Shown: piece after piece, positions 1 to 7,069 of the stretch
Numbering within the stretch: position 1 is the first letter of the stretch
How the letters are laid out: each line of letters opens with the position of its first letter
Assembly (NCBI GenBank): GCA_049694275.1
Contig: JBAVQS010000142.1
Coordinates: 1 to 11,691, forward strand
Direction: 5' to 3'
Length of the DNA: 11,691 bases
Source: JBAVQS01 sp049694275
GTDB taxonomy: Bacteria > Chloroflexota > Anaerolineae > UBA4142 > SHND01
Position numbers and translations under genes: made by a program
Notes under the pieces: generated by a model
Seen by the model: the letters and a program-made list of their open reading frames with translations, nothing else
Told to the model about the DNA's origin: nothing
Database searches by the model: none

Positions 1-725
1 CGCACATAAGCATAATAGGCCATCAACAAGCTCAACAACAATCCGTGTCCCCCGTCCTTGTACCCCTCAAGCGCGATATAGCGCCGGGCGAACTCGCGCG
101 CCGGCTGCCCGATCAAGCCCCGCCCTCGCGGATAAATGCCCTCCCGGTAGAGAATCTGCGCCTCGAAACGGGTATAGGCAGATTGCTTTTTCCTGAACTG
201 GGACAGTGTTTCATAATTGAAATGGGTCAGCGGGGTTTGAAGATAGGCCTGGGGGCCATCAGACAGTGCTAGCTCGTGGACCGGGCGCGCGGGGTCAAAG
301 CGCACACGATCCCGGCGCATGACACGCGGCTGGTAATCGGGCGACCAGCCGGTGTGACGAATCCACTTGCCGAATATATAATTCTTGCGTGGAATCCAGA
401 ACAGGACCGGGGCACTTGGATTGGCCTCAGCGCGCGCAATGGCCGCATGAATTTCTAATCCGACCTCTGCATCTGCCCGCTCGTCGGCGTCAATAAAAAA
501 GATCCAATCGTGCCTGGCGGCCGCCATCGCCGCATTTCGCTGGTTGGGGAAATTATCAAAAACGCGTCGCTCTACTCTGGCCCCTGCTTTTTGGGCCAGT
601 TCGGGGATAGTGTTGTTGCTATGCGAATCGAATACAAGCAAATCGTCTGCAAAGTCCCGGACCGAATCAAGACAGGGGACAATGTGCCGAACTTCGTCCA
701 CGGTCAACATGATAACCGATAACAT
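1..725 (-). CDS. Family 2 glycosyltransferase, WaaE/KdtX-like (partial, runs off window)
   Basis: The first 241 residues of a GT-A fold glycosyltransferase are visible; the C-terminus lies beyond base 1. The protein opens MLSVIMLTVDE, the usual first beta strand of GT2 enzymes. It then shows FDSHS (residues 32-36), where many relatives have VDSxS, then FPNQRNAAM (59-67), and WIFFIDADER (74-83), whose DAD-E is the nucleotide-sugar/metal site. The pairing of FxNQRNxA with DADER is typical of the WaaE-like LPS-core glucosyltransferase subgroup, but the true donor and acceptor cannot be read. A cytoplasmic enzyme acting on a membrane-lipid-linked or surface glycan is likely. The ATG at 725 was chosen because it lies 5 nt after the stop of the upstream glycosyltransferase and begins the conserved strand; an internal ATG at 710 is less likely. 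It is probably cotranscribed with that gene. Confidence 0.88.
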   Translation of the reverse strand, partial: MLSVIMLTVDEVRHIVPCLDSVRDFADDLLVFDSHSNNTIPELAQKAGARVERRVFDNFPNQRNAAMAAARHDWIFFIDADERADAEVGLEIHAAIARAEANPSAPVLFWIPRKNYIFGKWIRHTGWSPDYQPRVMRRDRVRFDPARPVHELALSDGPQAYLQTPLTHFNYETLSQFRKKQSAYTRFEAQILYREGIYPRGRGLIGQPAREFARRYIALEGYKDGGHGLLLSLLMAYYAYV

Positions 726-730
726 TGTGG

Positions 731-1675
731 TTAATGGTGTTTCGTTATCTCGACAACCCTACAATAGGCGACAAGCTGCTTGTCCAACTCGCTCTCTGCA
801 ATTTCACCCCGCGCTCGGGATTGCCGTGCTCGTGAAATCGCACGTTGCATCCCGGCCCGGACGATCAAGCCGGCGACCCCATTAAAGACAGGCGAATAGT
901 GTTTCTGAAAGAAATGGAACCGTGCGCGCCACAATTCGACAAACATCCGGTCGCGGAACTGGCGCGTGCTCTGCGCCTCATGATGAATGATCTCGGCCTG
1001 CGGCACGCACCAGATCTCCCACCCGGCCCCACGGATCCGCCGGGCCCAATCCACTTCCTCCACATAGATGAAAAATGCCTCGTCGAGCCAGCCGACCTGC
1101 GCCGCCGTTTCGCGGCGAACAAGGAACGCCGCTCCCAATGGGTGGTCGATCAGGAACGGCCGGCCTCCATCAAATAACCGGCGCGGGTAGCGGCCGTTGA
1201 GCCCCGAGTTGGTCAACCGCCAGTTGGTCGGAAACAGGTCCAGGTAAACCTGAGCCAGGGAGGGGAAATGAAACGCCGAGTGCTGGGGTGCGCCATCGCC
1301 ATAAAATAACCGTGGTCCACAGGCGCCCGCGCGGGGATTCCGATCCATAAAATCGACAAGGAGCTCGAGCGCGTTGGGCTCCTTGCGGGGCAGCTCGGTA
1401 TCAGGATTGAGCAGCATCACATAGCGCCCGGTCGCCGGACTGAGTGCCTGGTTATTGGCTGCCGAAAATCCGCGATTCTCGCGGTTGGCAATCAGATGCA
1501 CCCCGGGGAAATGGGCGCGCACCCAATCCGCCGAATCGTCGGATGATGCATTATCGACCACCCAGATTTCGAGGTGCGGCTTGGCAACGGACACTAGAGA
1601 GGCCAGGCAGCGGTCCAGTAGCTCACGGACCTGATAACTCACAATGACGATCGAAAGGTCGGGAAGGTCATTCAT
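731..1675 (-). CDS. Family 2 glycosyltransferase, rhamnosyltransferase (WbbL)-like
   Basis: A 314-residue enzyme that should transfer a sugar from a nucleotide donor onto a growing surface glycan in the cytoplasm. It shows the full GT2 WbbL-type pattern: LSIVIVSYQV (7-16), WVVDNASSDDS (38-48), NRENRGFSAANNQAL (64-78), LLNPDTEL (88-95) with the NPD as DxD equivalent, the acceptor-side HPLGAAFLVRR (178-188), and FIYVEEVDWARR (202-213) carrying the catalytic acidic cluster. Length fits the family. The frame is open up to 1804, but the extra 43 codons run through a terminator hairpin and have no homology-like features, so the ATG at 1675 just before the first strand is chosen. No good Shine-Dalgarno is seen. 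The second glycosyltransferase follows after 5 nt. Substrate is unknown. Confidence 0.92.
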   Translation of the reverse strand: MNDLPDLSIVIVSYQVRELLDRCLASLVSVAKPHLEIWVVDNASSDDSADWVRAHFPGVHLIANRENRGFSAANNQALSPATGRYVMLLNPDTELPRKEPNALELLVDFMDRNPRAGACGPRLFYGDGAPQHSAFHFPSLAQVYLDLFPTNWRLTNSGLNGRYPRRLFDGGRPFLIDHPLGAAFLVRRETAAQVGWLDEAFFIYVEEVDWARRIRGAGWEIWCVPQAEIIHHEAQSTRQFRDRMFVELWRARFHFFQKHYSPVFNGVAGLIVRAGMQRAISRARQSRARGEIAESELDKQLVAYCRVVEITKHH

Positions 1676-1688
1676 GACAATAGGCTGC

Positions 1689-1717
1689 AGTTTAGCCGAC
1701 CTTGGGTGCAAATGCAA
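1689..1717 (-). promoter_or_regulatory. Possible promoter of the glycosyltransferase pair
   Basis: On the minus strand TTGCAT (1712-1717) is followed after 17 nt by TAAACT (1689-1694). The -10 ends 13 nt before the ATG at 1675, so a transcript would have a leader of only about 6 nt. This fits the lack of a Shine-Dalgarno site. The -35 overlaps the T-run of the preceding terminator. Both boxes match consensus only partly, so this is tentative. Confidence 0.3.
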
Positions 1718-1773
1718 AAAAGGGCTGCGGCCCAACCAAAGGAGCAGAATGCCCGATGGCATTCTGCTCCTTT
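1716..1773 (-). terminator. Double hairpin terminator at the end of the acyl-CoA ligase operon
   Basis: Read on the minus strand, a perfect 16-bp stem (arms 1758-1773 and 1738-1753, loop of 4 nt at 1754-1757) starts 32 nt after the ligase stop codon. A second short hairpin follows at once: GGGC (1730-1733, read as its complement), 4-nt loop, GCCC (1722-1725), then a run of six T (1721-1716). The second is a classical intrinsic terminator in shape; the long first hairpin probably stabilises or reinforces it. The long stem is symmetrical and would also form in a plus-strand transcript, but only the minus side has a T-run. Confidence 0.85.
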
Positions 1774-1805
1774 GATATGCAACTATGCAATTCGGGGCAA
1801 ACAAC

Positions 1806-3392
1806 TCAGTTTACGTGCTTGTCGCGTCCTACCCAGTAGGGTTGACGAATCTCCGCTTTGAGAATCTTGCCCGTGCCCCCCTTGGGCAATTGGTCGCGAA
1901 ACTCGATGCGCTTGGGGACCATAAAGACAGGCAGTTTTTCACGGGCGCAGGCCATCAGTTCGTCGGCCGTCGCCTGGGCGCCGGGTTTGAGCGAAACAAC
2001 CGCGACCGGAACTTCGCCCCATTTTTCATCCGGCGCCGCGACCACGGCGCACTCGAAAACCGCGGGATGTGTATAGAGGGCGTTCTCGATTTCGACCGAG
2101 GAGATATTCTCACCGCCGCTGATAATAATATCCTTGGAGCGGTCTTTGATGAGGATATATCCCTCCCCGTCGATGGTCGCCATATCACCGGTGTGGAACC
2201 AACCATCGCGGATCGCCGCCGCAGTGGCCTGCGGGTCTTTGTAATATCCCAGCATGACGACGTTGGAGCGAACGACGATCTCGCCGATATGCTCGCCATC
2301 CGCGGGCACATCCCTGTCATGCGAATCCACCACGCGTAGCGTAGACCCGGGGATTGCCCAGCCGGTCGTCGCCTGGCGCGCCATCTTTTGTTCGAGGGTC
2401 TCGCGCGCCGACAGGTGGACACGCGGCGTGGCGAGACAGATGACCGGAGTGGTTTCACTCAACCCGTATCCCACTGTCGCCAGGCCGCCCAGCTTTTCCT
2501 GCATCGCTTTGATGAGCGTCGGGGAGGCGGGCGCGCCGCCAGTCATCAGGCGCTTGATGCTCGACAGATCATATTTGCCCAACTCGGGGTGGTTGACGAG
2601 GGCGTTAAAGATAAAGGGAACTCCGAGCACATGGGTGATCCGCTCTTTCTCAATCAAGCTGAGCATCATCGTCGGATCGACCTTGCGCAGCATGACGTGC
2701 GTTCCCCCCTGCAAAGTGACGGTGTGCGGGGTGCCCCAGCCATTGACATGGAACAGCGGAACGATGTGGAGAATCCGCGCCGTATCATCAAACTGGAGCG
2801 CCATCGTCGTATAGAGTGCGTGCAGATGCAGGTTGCGATGGGTCAGGGCTACGCCCTTGGGCCGCCCCGTCGTCCCGCTTGTGTAAAACAGCTCGGCAAT
2901 CGCATTCTCGTCTATCTCCGGCGCGTTGTACTCGGGCGAGGCGCCGGCGAGCAGTCCCTCATATTCGTGCGTCGCCGGCGCGACCAGGTCCCCCTCCATG
3001 ACCACAAACTGTTTGGTCTCCTGAAGTTGGGGCTTGAAGGCGGCGACCAGCGGCGTAAAATCCTTGTGATAAAAGAGGACCCTGGAGGCCGAATGATCCA
3101 GGATATATGCAATATCCGTGGCATTCAGACGCACGTTGATCGGGTTTAACACGGCGCCGGCTTCGAGGACCCCATAGTACGCCTCCAGGAGCTGGTGCGT
3201 GTTATAGGTCATGAACGAGATGCGGTCGCCCGGCTGGACGCCGAGGTCGCGCAGCGCGTTGGCCAGGCGATGCGTGCGCTCGGCGAACTGTTCGTACGTA
3301 AATCGCTTGTCGCCGTCAATCACGCCAATCTTGTCCTTAAAGAACAATTCAGCGCGATCGCGAAATTCAAGGACAGACAATGGAACAAACAT
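1806..3392 (-). CDS. AMP-forming acyl-CoA ligase (FadD/AlkK-like, ANL superfamily)
   Basis: A 528-residue cytoplasmic enzyme expected to activate a carboxylic acid with ATP to an acyl-adenylate and then to an acyl-CoA. All ANL core motifs are intact: YTSGTTGRPKG (170-180, phosphate loop), PLFHVNGWG (212-220), GYGLSETTP (308-316), HTGD (400-403, ribose-binding Asp), KDRSKDIIISGGENI (416-430, hinge) and PKGGTGK (503-509) with the catalytic Lys at 509. The HVNGWG and GGENI pattern matches medium/long-chain or aromatic acyl ligases more than acetyl-CoA synthetases; the acid itself cannot be inferred. The frame is open to 3464, but the ATG at 3392 is preferred: it has a strong GGAGGGAGG at 3397-3405 and the family-typical N-terminus. 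It is the last gene of the operon, 84 nt after the membrane-protein gene, and is followed by a terminator. Confidence 0.95.
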   Translation of the reverse strand: MFVPLSVLEFRDRAELFFKDKIGVIDGDKRFTYEQFAERTHRLANALRDLGVQPGDRISFMTYNTHQLLEAYYGVLEAGAVLNPINVRLNATDIAYILDHSASRVLFYHKDFTPLVAAFKPQLQETKQFVVMEGDLVAPATHEYEGLLAGASPEYNAPEIDENAIAELFYTSGTTGRPKGVALTHRNLHLHALYTTMALQFDDTARILHIVPLFHVNGWGTPHTVTLQGGTHVMLRKVDPTMMLSLIEKERITHVLGVPFIFNALVNHPELGKYDLSSIKRLMTGGAPASPTLIKAMQEKLGGLATVGYGLSETTPVICLATPRVHLSARETLEQKMARQATTGWAIPGSTLRVVDSHDRDVPADGEHIGEIVVRSNVVMLGYYKDPQATAAAIRDGWFHTGDMATIDGEGYILIKDRSKDIIISGGENISSVEIENALYTHPAVFECAVVAAPDEKWGEVPVAVVSLKPGAQATADELMACAREKLPVFMVPKRIEFRDQLPKGGTGKILKAEIRQPYWVGRDKHVN

Positions 3393-3396
3393 TTTT

Positions 3397-3405
3397 CCTC
3401 CCTCC
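3397..3405 (-). promoter_or_regulatory. Ribosome binding site deciding the acyl-CoA ligase start
   Basis: GGAGGGAGG on the minus strand lies 4-8 nt upstream of the ATG at 3392. It selects this start over the longer open frame to 3464, whose first codon has no comparable site. It is the strongest Shine-Dalgarno inside the operon after the one of its first gene. Confidence 0.8.
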
Positions 3406-3476
3406 AAAGGTGGCAAGGGACAGGCGTCGGCGTACGCCGCCCGCCTTGCGTCGACATTGACCACCCGGGCAAAGAT

Positions 3477-4037
3477 TTATGAGCGAACCGGACTGCGTGA
3501 CGCCCGAGTGAGCCACGCAGCGGCCCCGTACAGCGCATAGACCAGTCCGAGCACAATGAGCAGGAATTTGACGGTTGCACACGCCGCGGCAATCTCCGGC
3601 AGCGGGGAGAAAACGCCGTAGAACAACTGGCTCAGCAGCATGATGTTCTCAATCGAATCGCAAAGGACGGCCAGCCAGATGCCCCAGGCCAGGGATGCGC
3701 CGAGCGCCGCGAGGGGCCAGCGGCGGGTGCGCAAGGTGCGCGCCGCCCAGATACAGGCCATCCCGATGAGGGTCGAGTAAGCGACCATGAACAGGAAATC
3801 GATCCCAAGGCCAAAGCTCACGTCAAGCCGCGCAAAATCATTCCACGAATCGATCATCGCCCTGGAGACCGCCACGCGGCCGGCCAACTCGAACGAAACG
3901 ACGCCGCTGGACGCCGCGGTGTGAAGTGGGCCATCGAGCCAGGCAAACGCCGCCTGGATAATGAGATACAGGACGAGCGCCGGAACAAAGAACCACCGGC
4001 CCGCGCCCGGCGGGATTTTCTCAAATGGATGCGTCAT
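3477..4037 (-). CDS. Conserved four-helix membrane protein of unknown function
   Basis: A 186-residue integral membrane protein. Hydrophobic segments lie at about residues 17-33, 80-98, 109-126 and 152-176. The stretch between helices 1 and 2 reads FELAGRV (49-55), then an acidic/aromatic segment with SWNDF (64-68), then GIDFLFMVAYS (78-88); after helix 3 comes DSIEN (127-131). This combination (FELA, Asp-Phe-Leu-Phe at the start of helix 2, D-x-x-EN after helix 3) recurs, as I recall it, in a widespread uncharacterised membrane family; no activity is known to me. The ATG at 4037 is chosen; a TTG at 4046 in frame is possible. Neither has a clear Shine-Dalgarno. It lies 48 nt downstream of the creatininase-fold gene and upstream of the acyl-CoA ligase, apparently in the same operon. 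Confidence 0.78.
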   Translation of the reverse strand: MTHPFEKIPPGAGRWFFVPALVLYLIIQAAFAWLDGPLHTAASSGVVSFELAGRVAVSRAMIDSWNDFARLDVSFGLGIDFLFMVAYSTLIGMACIWAARTLRTRRWPLAALGASLAWGIWLAVLCDSIENIMLLSQLFYGVFSPLPEIAAACATVKFLLIVLGLVYALYGAAAWLTRASRSPVRS

Positions 4038-4049
4038 GGCAGACAACGG

Positions 4050-4089
4050 TTAGCTGACAGCGGCTATTCACTGGCAGCCAAACAGCTAA
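4050..4089 (-). other. Interrupted hairpin between amidohydrolase and membrane-protein genes
   Basis: TTAGCTG (4050-4056) pairs with CAGCTAA (4083-4089), with a further GGCT/AGCC pairing inside. The structure covers the stop codon of the amidohydrolase gene and part of the 48-nt spacer. There is no T-run, so it is more likely an mRNA-stability or translation-coupling element than a terminator. Function is inferred only. Confidence 0.4.
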
Positions 4090-4892
4090 TGCAGGTCGTG
4101 GCGCGGGCGAAGCGGAATTTGCCGGAACTCGCCCAGCAGGTCGATCATCCGCTCAACCGTTGCATTAAAAAGGAGCTCGCCCAGTTCGCGCGTCGCGACG
4201 GTCGGGTCACCGGCGACGCCGGTCTGGCTAAACCGTGACCACCAGTCCATCCAAGAATAGACGGCCGGGGTGGGGTGATCCCAGTTGAAATATTTGAGAT
4301 CCAACTGCCCCATCTCCTTGACCGCCTTGTCCATCTGGACCAGGTCCGGGCGCAGGTAGAGCATCATACTGGTTTCGTACTCGCACGCGTGGCCGATTCC
4401 CCCATATGCCGAGCGACGGTGCTGTGCAATCAGGTCACGCACCAGCACATCGTCGACAGCAGCGTTACCAGCCATCGCCGCCACGATTGCCCCGGTCGCC
4501 AGCACCGCCTTGCGCGCCGCCAGTTCCACGATGCTGGCATTCGAGCCATGCCCGTTGACGAGCATGATATGGGTAAAACCATGCCGGGCGACGCTGATGG
4601 CCGCGTCGGCAAAGTGGGTGAGCAGATTCTCGATGGACGAAGTGAGCGATCCGGGCACGTCCATATGATGCTCTTCAAAACCGACCGGCAGGACGGGGAG
4701 CGAGAGCACTTGCGCGGGAACACGCCGCGCGACCTCGAAACAGACCGATTCGACGATCACATTATCGGTATTGAGCGGCAGGTGCGGCCCATGGTCCTCA
4801 ATACTGCCAATCGGAACCAGGATGACCTTGCCAGCGGCGGCGGCCTCTTTCACCTCCGGCCAGGTGAGATCGTCGTAACGATAACTAGTCAT
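4086..4892 (-). CDS. Creatininase-fold metal-dependent amidohydrolase
   Basis: A 268-residue cytoplasmic hydrolase of the creatininase family, whose members open cyclic or linear amides (creatinine, formamide derivatives, peptide ends) using two metal ions. The metal-site motif GSIEDHGPHLPLNTD (29-43) gives Glu32, His34 and Asp43. LVNGHGSN (111-118) gives His115. HACEYETSM (168-176) gives Glu171/Glu173. Pseudomonas creatininase has a Glu two residues after the NGH histidine; here Ser117 is there, so this belongs to the NGHGxN subgroup in which the last ligand probably comes from the HAxExETS segment. True creatininase activity should therefore not be assumed. The ATG at 4892 is chosen; an in-frame TTG at 4901 would add three residues. 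The gene follows the two ABC permeases by 36 nt, suggesting action on the imported compound. Confidence 0.9.
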   Translation of the reverse strand: MTSYRYDDLTWPEVKEAAAAGKVILVPIGSIEDHGPHLPLNTDNVIVESVCFEVARRVPAQVLSLPVLPVGFEEHHMDVPGSLTSSIENLLTHFADAAISVARHGFTHIMLVNGHGSNASIVELAARKAVLATGAIVAAMAGNAAVDDVLVRDLIAQHRRSAYGGIGHACEYETSMMLYLRPDLVQMDKAVKEMGQLDLKYFNWDHPTPAVYSWMDWWSRFSQTGVAGDPTVATRELGELLFNATVERMIDLLGEFRQIPLRPRHDLH

Positions 4893-4928
4893 TTTTCGCA
4901 AGAGGGCTGTCCGGGAAAAGCGCCCGCA

Positions 4929-5900
4929 TCAAATCTCAATCAGCCCGCGCGGGTCAAGGGCGTCGCGAACGCCGTCGCCGACAAAGTTGACGCAGAGCAG
5001 CGTAAGCACAATCATGAGGCCTGGGAAAAACCACATCCACCAAAACCCCCGCTGGATAAAGGTGAGCGAATCGTCCAGCAGGTTGCCCCAGCTCGCCGTC
5101 GGCGGCTGCACCCCCAGCCCGAGAAAGCTGACATAGGCCTCCGAGATAATCGCGTTGGCCAGCCCGAGCGTCAGGTTCACGATGATGGGCGCCAGCACAT
5201 TGGGGAGGATATGCCGAATAATGATTCGCGTATCCTTGACCCCCACCGAACGGGCAGCCGTGACGTACTCTTGCTGGCTGGCTGCCAGCACCGCGGCGCG
5301 CACAATACGCGCTTCGTACATCCAGCTCGTCAAGCCGATGGCGAGAATGACAATCGGGACGCTCCCGCTAAAGCTGTGGCCGAACAAATCAATATTGTCA
5401 ATCTTGCCCAGGAGCATCTTGTTAACCACCAGGAGCAAGAGCAAAGAGGGAATCGCCAGAATCGATTCGGTAAAGCGCATGAGCAGCGCATCGATCCAGC
5501 CCCGGTAAAAGCCAGAGAGCAGACCAATGGCCACGCCGGCGATGAGTGAGACTCCAACGGAGAGAAAACCGATTGCCATTGAAATCTGGCCGCCGTAAAT
5601 GATGCGGAAAAAGATATCGCGGCCGGTGCTGTCCGTGCCAAACCAGTGAGCGAGCGTGGGACCCTGGAGCCGGTTATAGATATCCGGGTCGTTGGCCTGT
5701 CCTTCGCTGACAAGAATCAGGCCAACGGTGATAAAGAGGATAATCAGGATCAGCCCGGCCAGGCCAGCCATCGCCATCTTGTGCCGGCGAAACCGCCGCC
5801 AGGCGAGTTTCCAAAGGCTCATCGGTTCCCGAACGCGGGTGGTCGTGGGGGACACCGCGGCAGGCCCCGAGCCGCCCCATGCGTCTGTTGCTTGCGCCAT
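4929..5900 (-). CDS. Peptide/nickel-type ABC transporter permease, DppC-like
   Basis: A 323-residue inner-membrane subunit of a family 5 ABC importer (dipeptide/oligopeptide/nickel type). After a hydrophilic N-terminus and a first helix (about 42-64) comes HWFGTDSTGRDIFFRIIYGG (85-104), the hallmark of OppC/DppC proteins, then five more hydrophobic segments. The ATPase-contact (EAA) loop is QEYVTAARSVGVKDTRIIIR (210-229) followed by HILPN. The C-terminus ends GDGVRDALDPR (308-318), typical of the subfamily. The ATG at 5900 is 24 nt after the upstream permease stop and is preceded by a weak GAGAG ribosome site. It should pair with the DppB-like protein and the lipoprotein encoded upstream. No partner ATPase is encoded in this window. 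Confidence 0.95.
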   Translation of the reverse strand: MAQATDAWGGSGPAAVSPTTTRVREPMSLWKLAWRRFRRHKMAMAGLAGLILIILFITVGLILVSEGQANDPDIYNRLQGPTLAHWFGTDSTGRDIFFRIIYGGQISMAIGFLSVGVSLIAGVAIGLLSGFYRGWIDALLMRFTESILAIPSLLLLLVVNKMLLGKIDNIDLFGHSFSGSVPIVILAIGLTSWMYEARIVRAAVLAASQQEYVTAARSVGVKDTRIIIRHILPNVLAPIIVNLTLGLANAIISEAYVSFLGLGVQPPTASWGNLLDDSLTFIQRGFWWMWFFPGLMIVLTLLCVNFVGDGVRDALDPRGLIEI

Positions 5901-5924
5901 ATTTCTCTCTTTCTCGTCAGTCTC

Positions 5925-6884
5925 TTATGAAAGCTTGATGCGTGGGTCGAGGAATGTATAAACCACGTCGGTCATAATCTGGAACGTGACTACGGCCATT
6001 GCGACCAGGAGGAGAATCGCCATAACGACGGGATAATCGCCAAAGTTGGCGCTGTCCCAAAAGAGGCGCCCCATCCCTGGGAATGAAAAGAGCTGCTCAG
6101 TCACGAGCGCGCCGCCCAACAAAAAGGGGAGATCGAGGCCCACCACCGTTACAAAGGGCAGAGCCGCGTTCTTGAGGGCGTGGCGCATCAGGATTGTCTC
6201 TTCCTTGAGCCCTTTGGCGCGGGCGGTCCGGATATAGTCCTGATTCATGGTTTCAAGCATGCTCGACCGGAGGTACCGGGTGTAACCGGCAGTGGAAATG
6301 GCGGCAAGCGTTACCACGGGCAGGACCAACTGCCGGAGCCAGGAGATGGGGTTGGAGTGATCCCAGACATCCGCGCCGAACGGCAGGTACGGCCATCCCA
6401 TGTTCTTGAAACCGACCGCAAAGATAAAGATGAGCATCAGGCCAATAAAAAAGACGGGCATGGAATACCCGATGAAGGAAAAGGCCGTGACGATATTGTC
6501 GAAAAGCGAATACTGGCGAATCGCCGAATAGACGCCCAAAAAGAGGGAAAAAATGACAATGACGACCTCGGCCGAAAGCATGAGGATGAGCGTATTCGGC
6601 AAGCGCTGCATAATCAAATCCAGCACCGCCTGATGGCTCTTGGACGAATAGCCCAGATTACCGGTCAGGGTGTTGCCGAGCCAGTAGAGATATTGGACCG
6701 GCAGCGGCTGGTCCAACCCCAGCGAGGCGCGCAACCGTTCGCGATCGGCTGCGCTCATGCGCGCGTTGGTCGCGTACTGCGACATCGGGTCGGCAGAAGC
6801 GCGAACCAAGGCAAAGCAGACCGCGCTGATAATAAAGAGAATGAGAATGCCCTGTAAAATGCGCCGGACGACATAATTGCCCAT
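5925..6884 (-). CDS. Peptide/nickel-type ABC transporter permease, DppB-like
   Basis: A 319-residue inner-membrane permease forming the translocation pore with the DppC-like subunit. The N-terminus MGNYVVRRILQGI leads into helix 1 (about 9-27). The periplasmic segment LRASLGLDQPLPVQYLYWLG (51-70) and NTLTGNLGYS (71-80) are diagnostic for DppB/OppB. The EAA loop is QDYIRTARAKGLKEETILMR (215-234) followed by HALKNA. LLGGALVTEQLFSFPGMGRL (255-274) and a final FLDPRIKL (311-318) complete the family pattern. Length is normal. The start at 6884 has only a modest GAGGTAAT ribosome site. It lies 185 nt after the solute-binding protein gene, with hairpins in the gap that may lower its expression relative to the binding protein. 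Confidence 0.95.
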   Translation of the reverse strand: MGNYVVRRILQGILILFIISAVCFALVRASADPMSQYATNARMSAADRERLRASLGLDQPLPVQYLYWLGNTLTGNLGYSSKSHQAVLDLIMQRLPNTLILMLSAEVVIVIFSLFLGVYSAIRQYSLFDNIVTAFSFIGYSMPVFFIGLMLIFIFAVGFKNMGWPYLPFGADVWDHSNPISWLRQLVLPVVTLAAISTAGYTRYLRSSMLETMNQDYIRTARAKGLKEETILMRHALKNAALPFVTVVGLDLPFLLGGALVTEQLFSFPGMGRLFWDSANFGDYPVVMAILLLVAMAVVTFQIMTDVVYTFLDPRIKLS

Positions 6885-6903
6885 GGATAATTACCTCGAT
6901 AAA

Positions 6904-6934
6904 CCTCGGGTTGATACCTGCGCATTCGCCGAGG
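6904..6934 (-). other. Small hairpin in the leader of the DppB-like gene
   Basis: CCTCGG (6904-6909) is complementary to CCGAGG (6929-6934), giving a 6-bp stem with a loop of about 19 nt, located shortly upstream of the DppB-like ribosome site. No T-run follows. It may tune translation or be chance; it is recorded because this 185-nt gap holds three possible stems. Confidence 0.25.
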
Positions 6935-6989
6935 ATTGGTGGAACGGAATAGCCGGACAAATCCAGATGATTTCATGTTGGCGCACTAG

Positions 6990-7020
6990 ATGGGGCCAGG
7001 GCTGCAAACCCTAGCCCCAT
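6990..7020 (-). other. Long hairpin between binding-protein and permease genes (probable stabiliser/attenuator)
   Basis: Arms 6990-7001 and 7009-7020 pair over 11 of 12 positions (ATGGGGC, one C/A mismatch, AGGG) around a 7-nt loop. It sits 49 nt downstream of the solute-binding protein stop. No T-run follows on either strand, so complete termination is unlikely. In many ABC importer operons such a stem protects the binding-protein mRNA and lets it be made in excess over the permeases; that role is inferred here. A separate perfect 6-bp stem with a 4-nt loop lies at 7041-7056. Confidence 0.6.
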
Positions 7021-7069
7021 TTCATACTCATATGCGTAATGTGTAATTGCTTACACGGCGGGGGCTAGA

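Noticed and set aside
1676..1804. 43-residue N-terminal extension of the glycosyltransferase
   Set aside because: These codons translate the operon terminator hairpins, and the conserved GT2 strand begins just after the ATG at 1675.
2388..3149. 253-codon plus-strand open frame
   Set aside because: Antisense to the acyl-CoA ligase, whose motifs are complete; no independent coding evidence.
3393..3464. 24-residue N-terminal extension of the acyl-CoA ligase
   Set aside because: The strong ribosome site at 3397-3405 lies inside it and serves the ATG at 3392, which also matches the usual family N-terminus.
4275..5549. 424-codon plus-strand open frame
   Set aside because: It lies antisense to the amidohydrolase and DppC-like genes, crosses the boundary between them, is rich in His/Asp/Arg/Gln as expected for the complement of GC-rich codons, and shows no recognisable domain.
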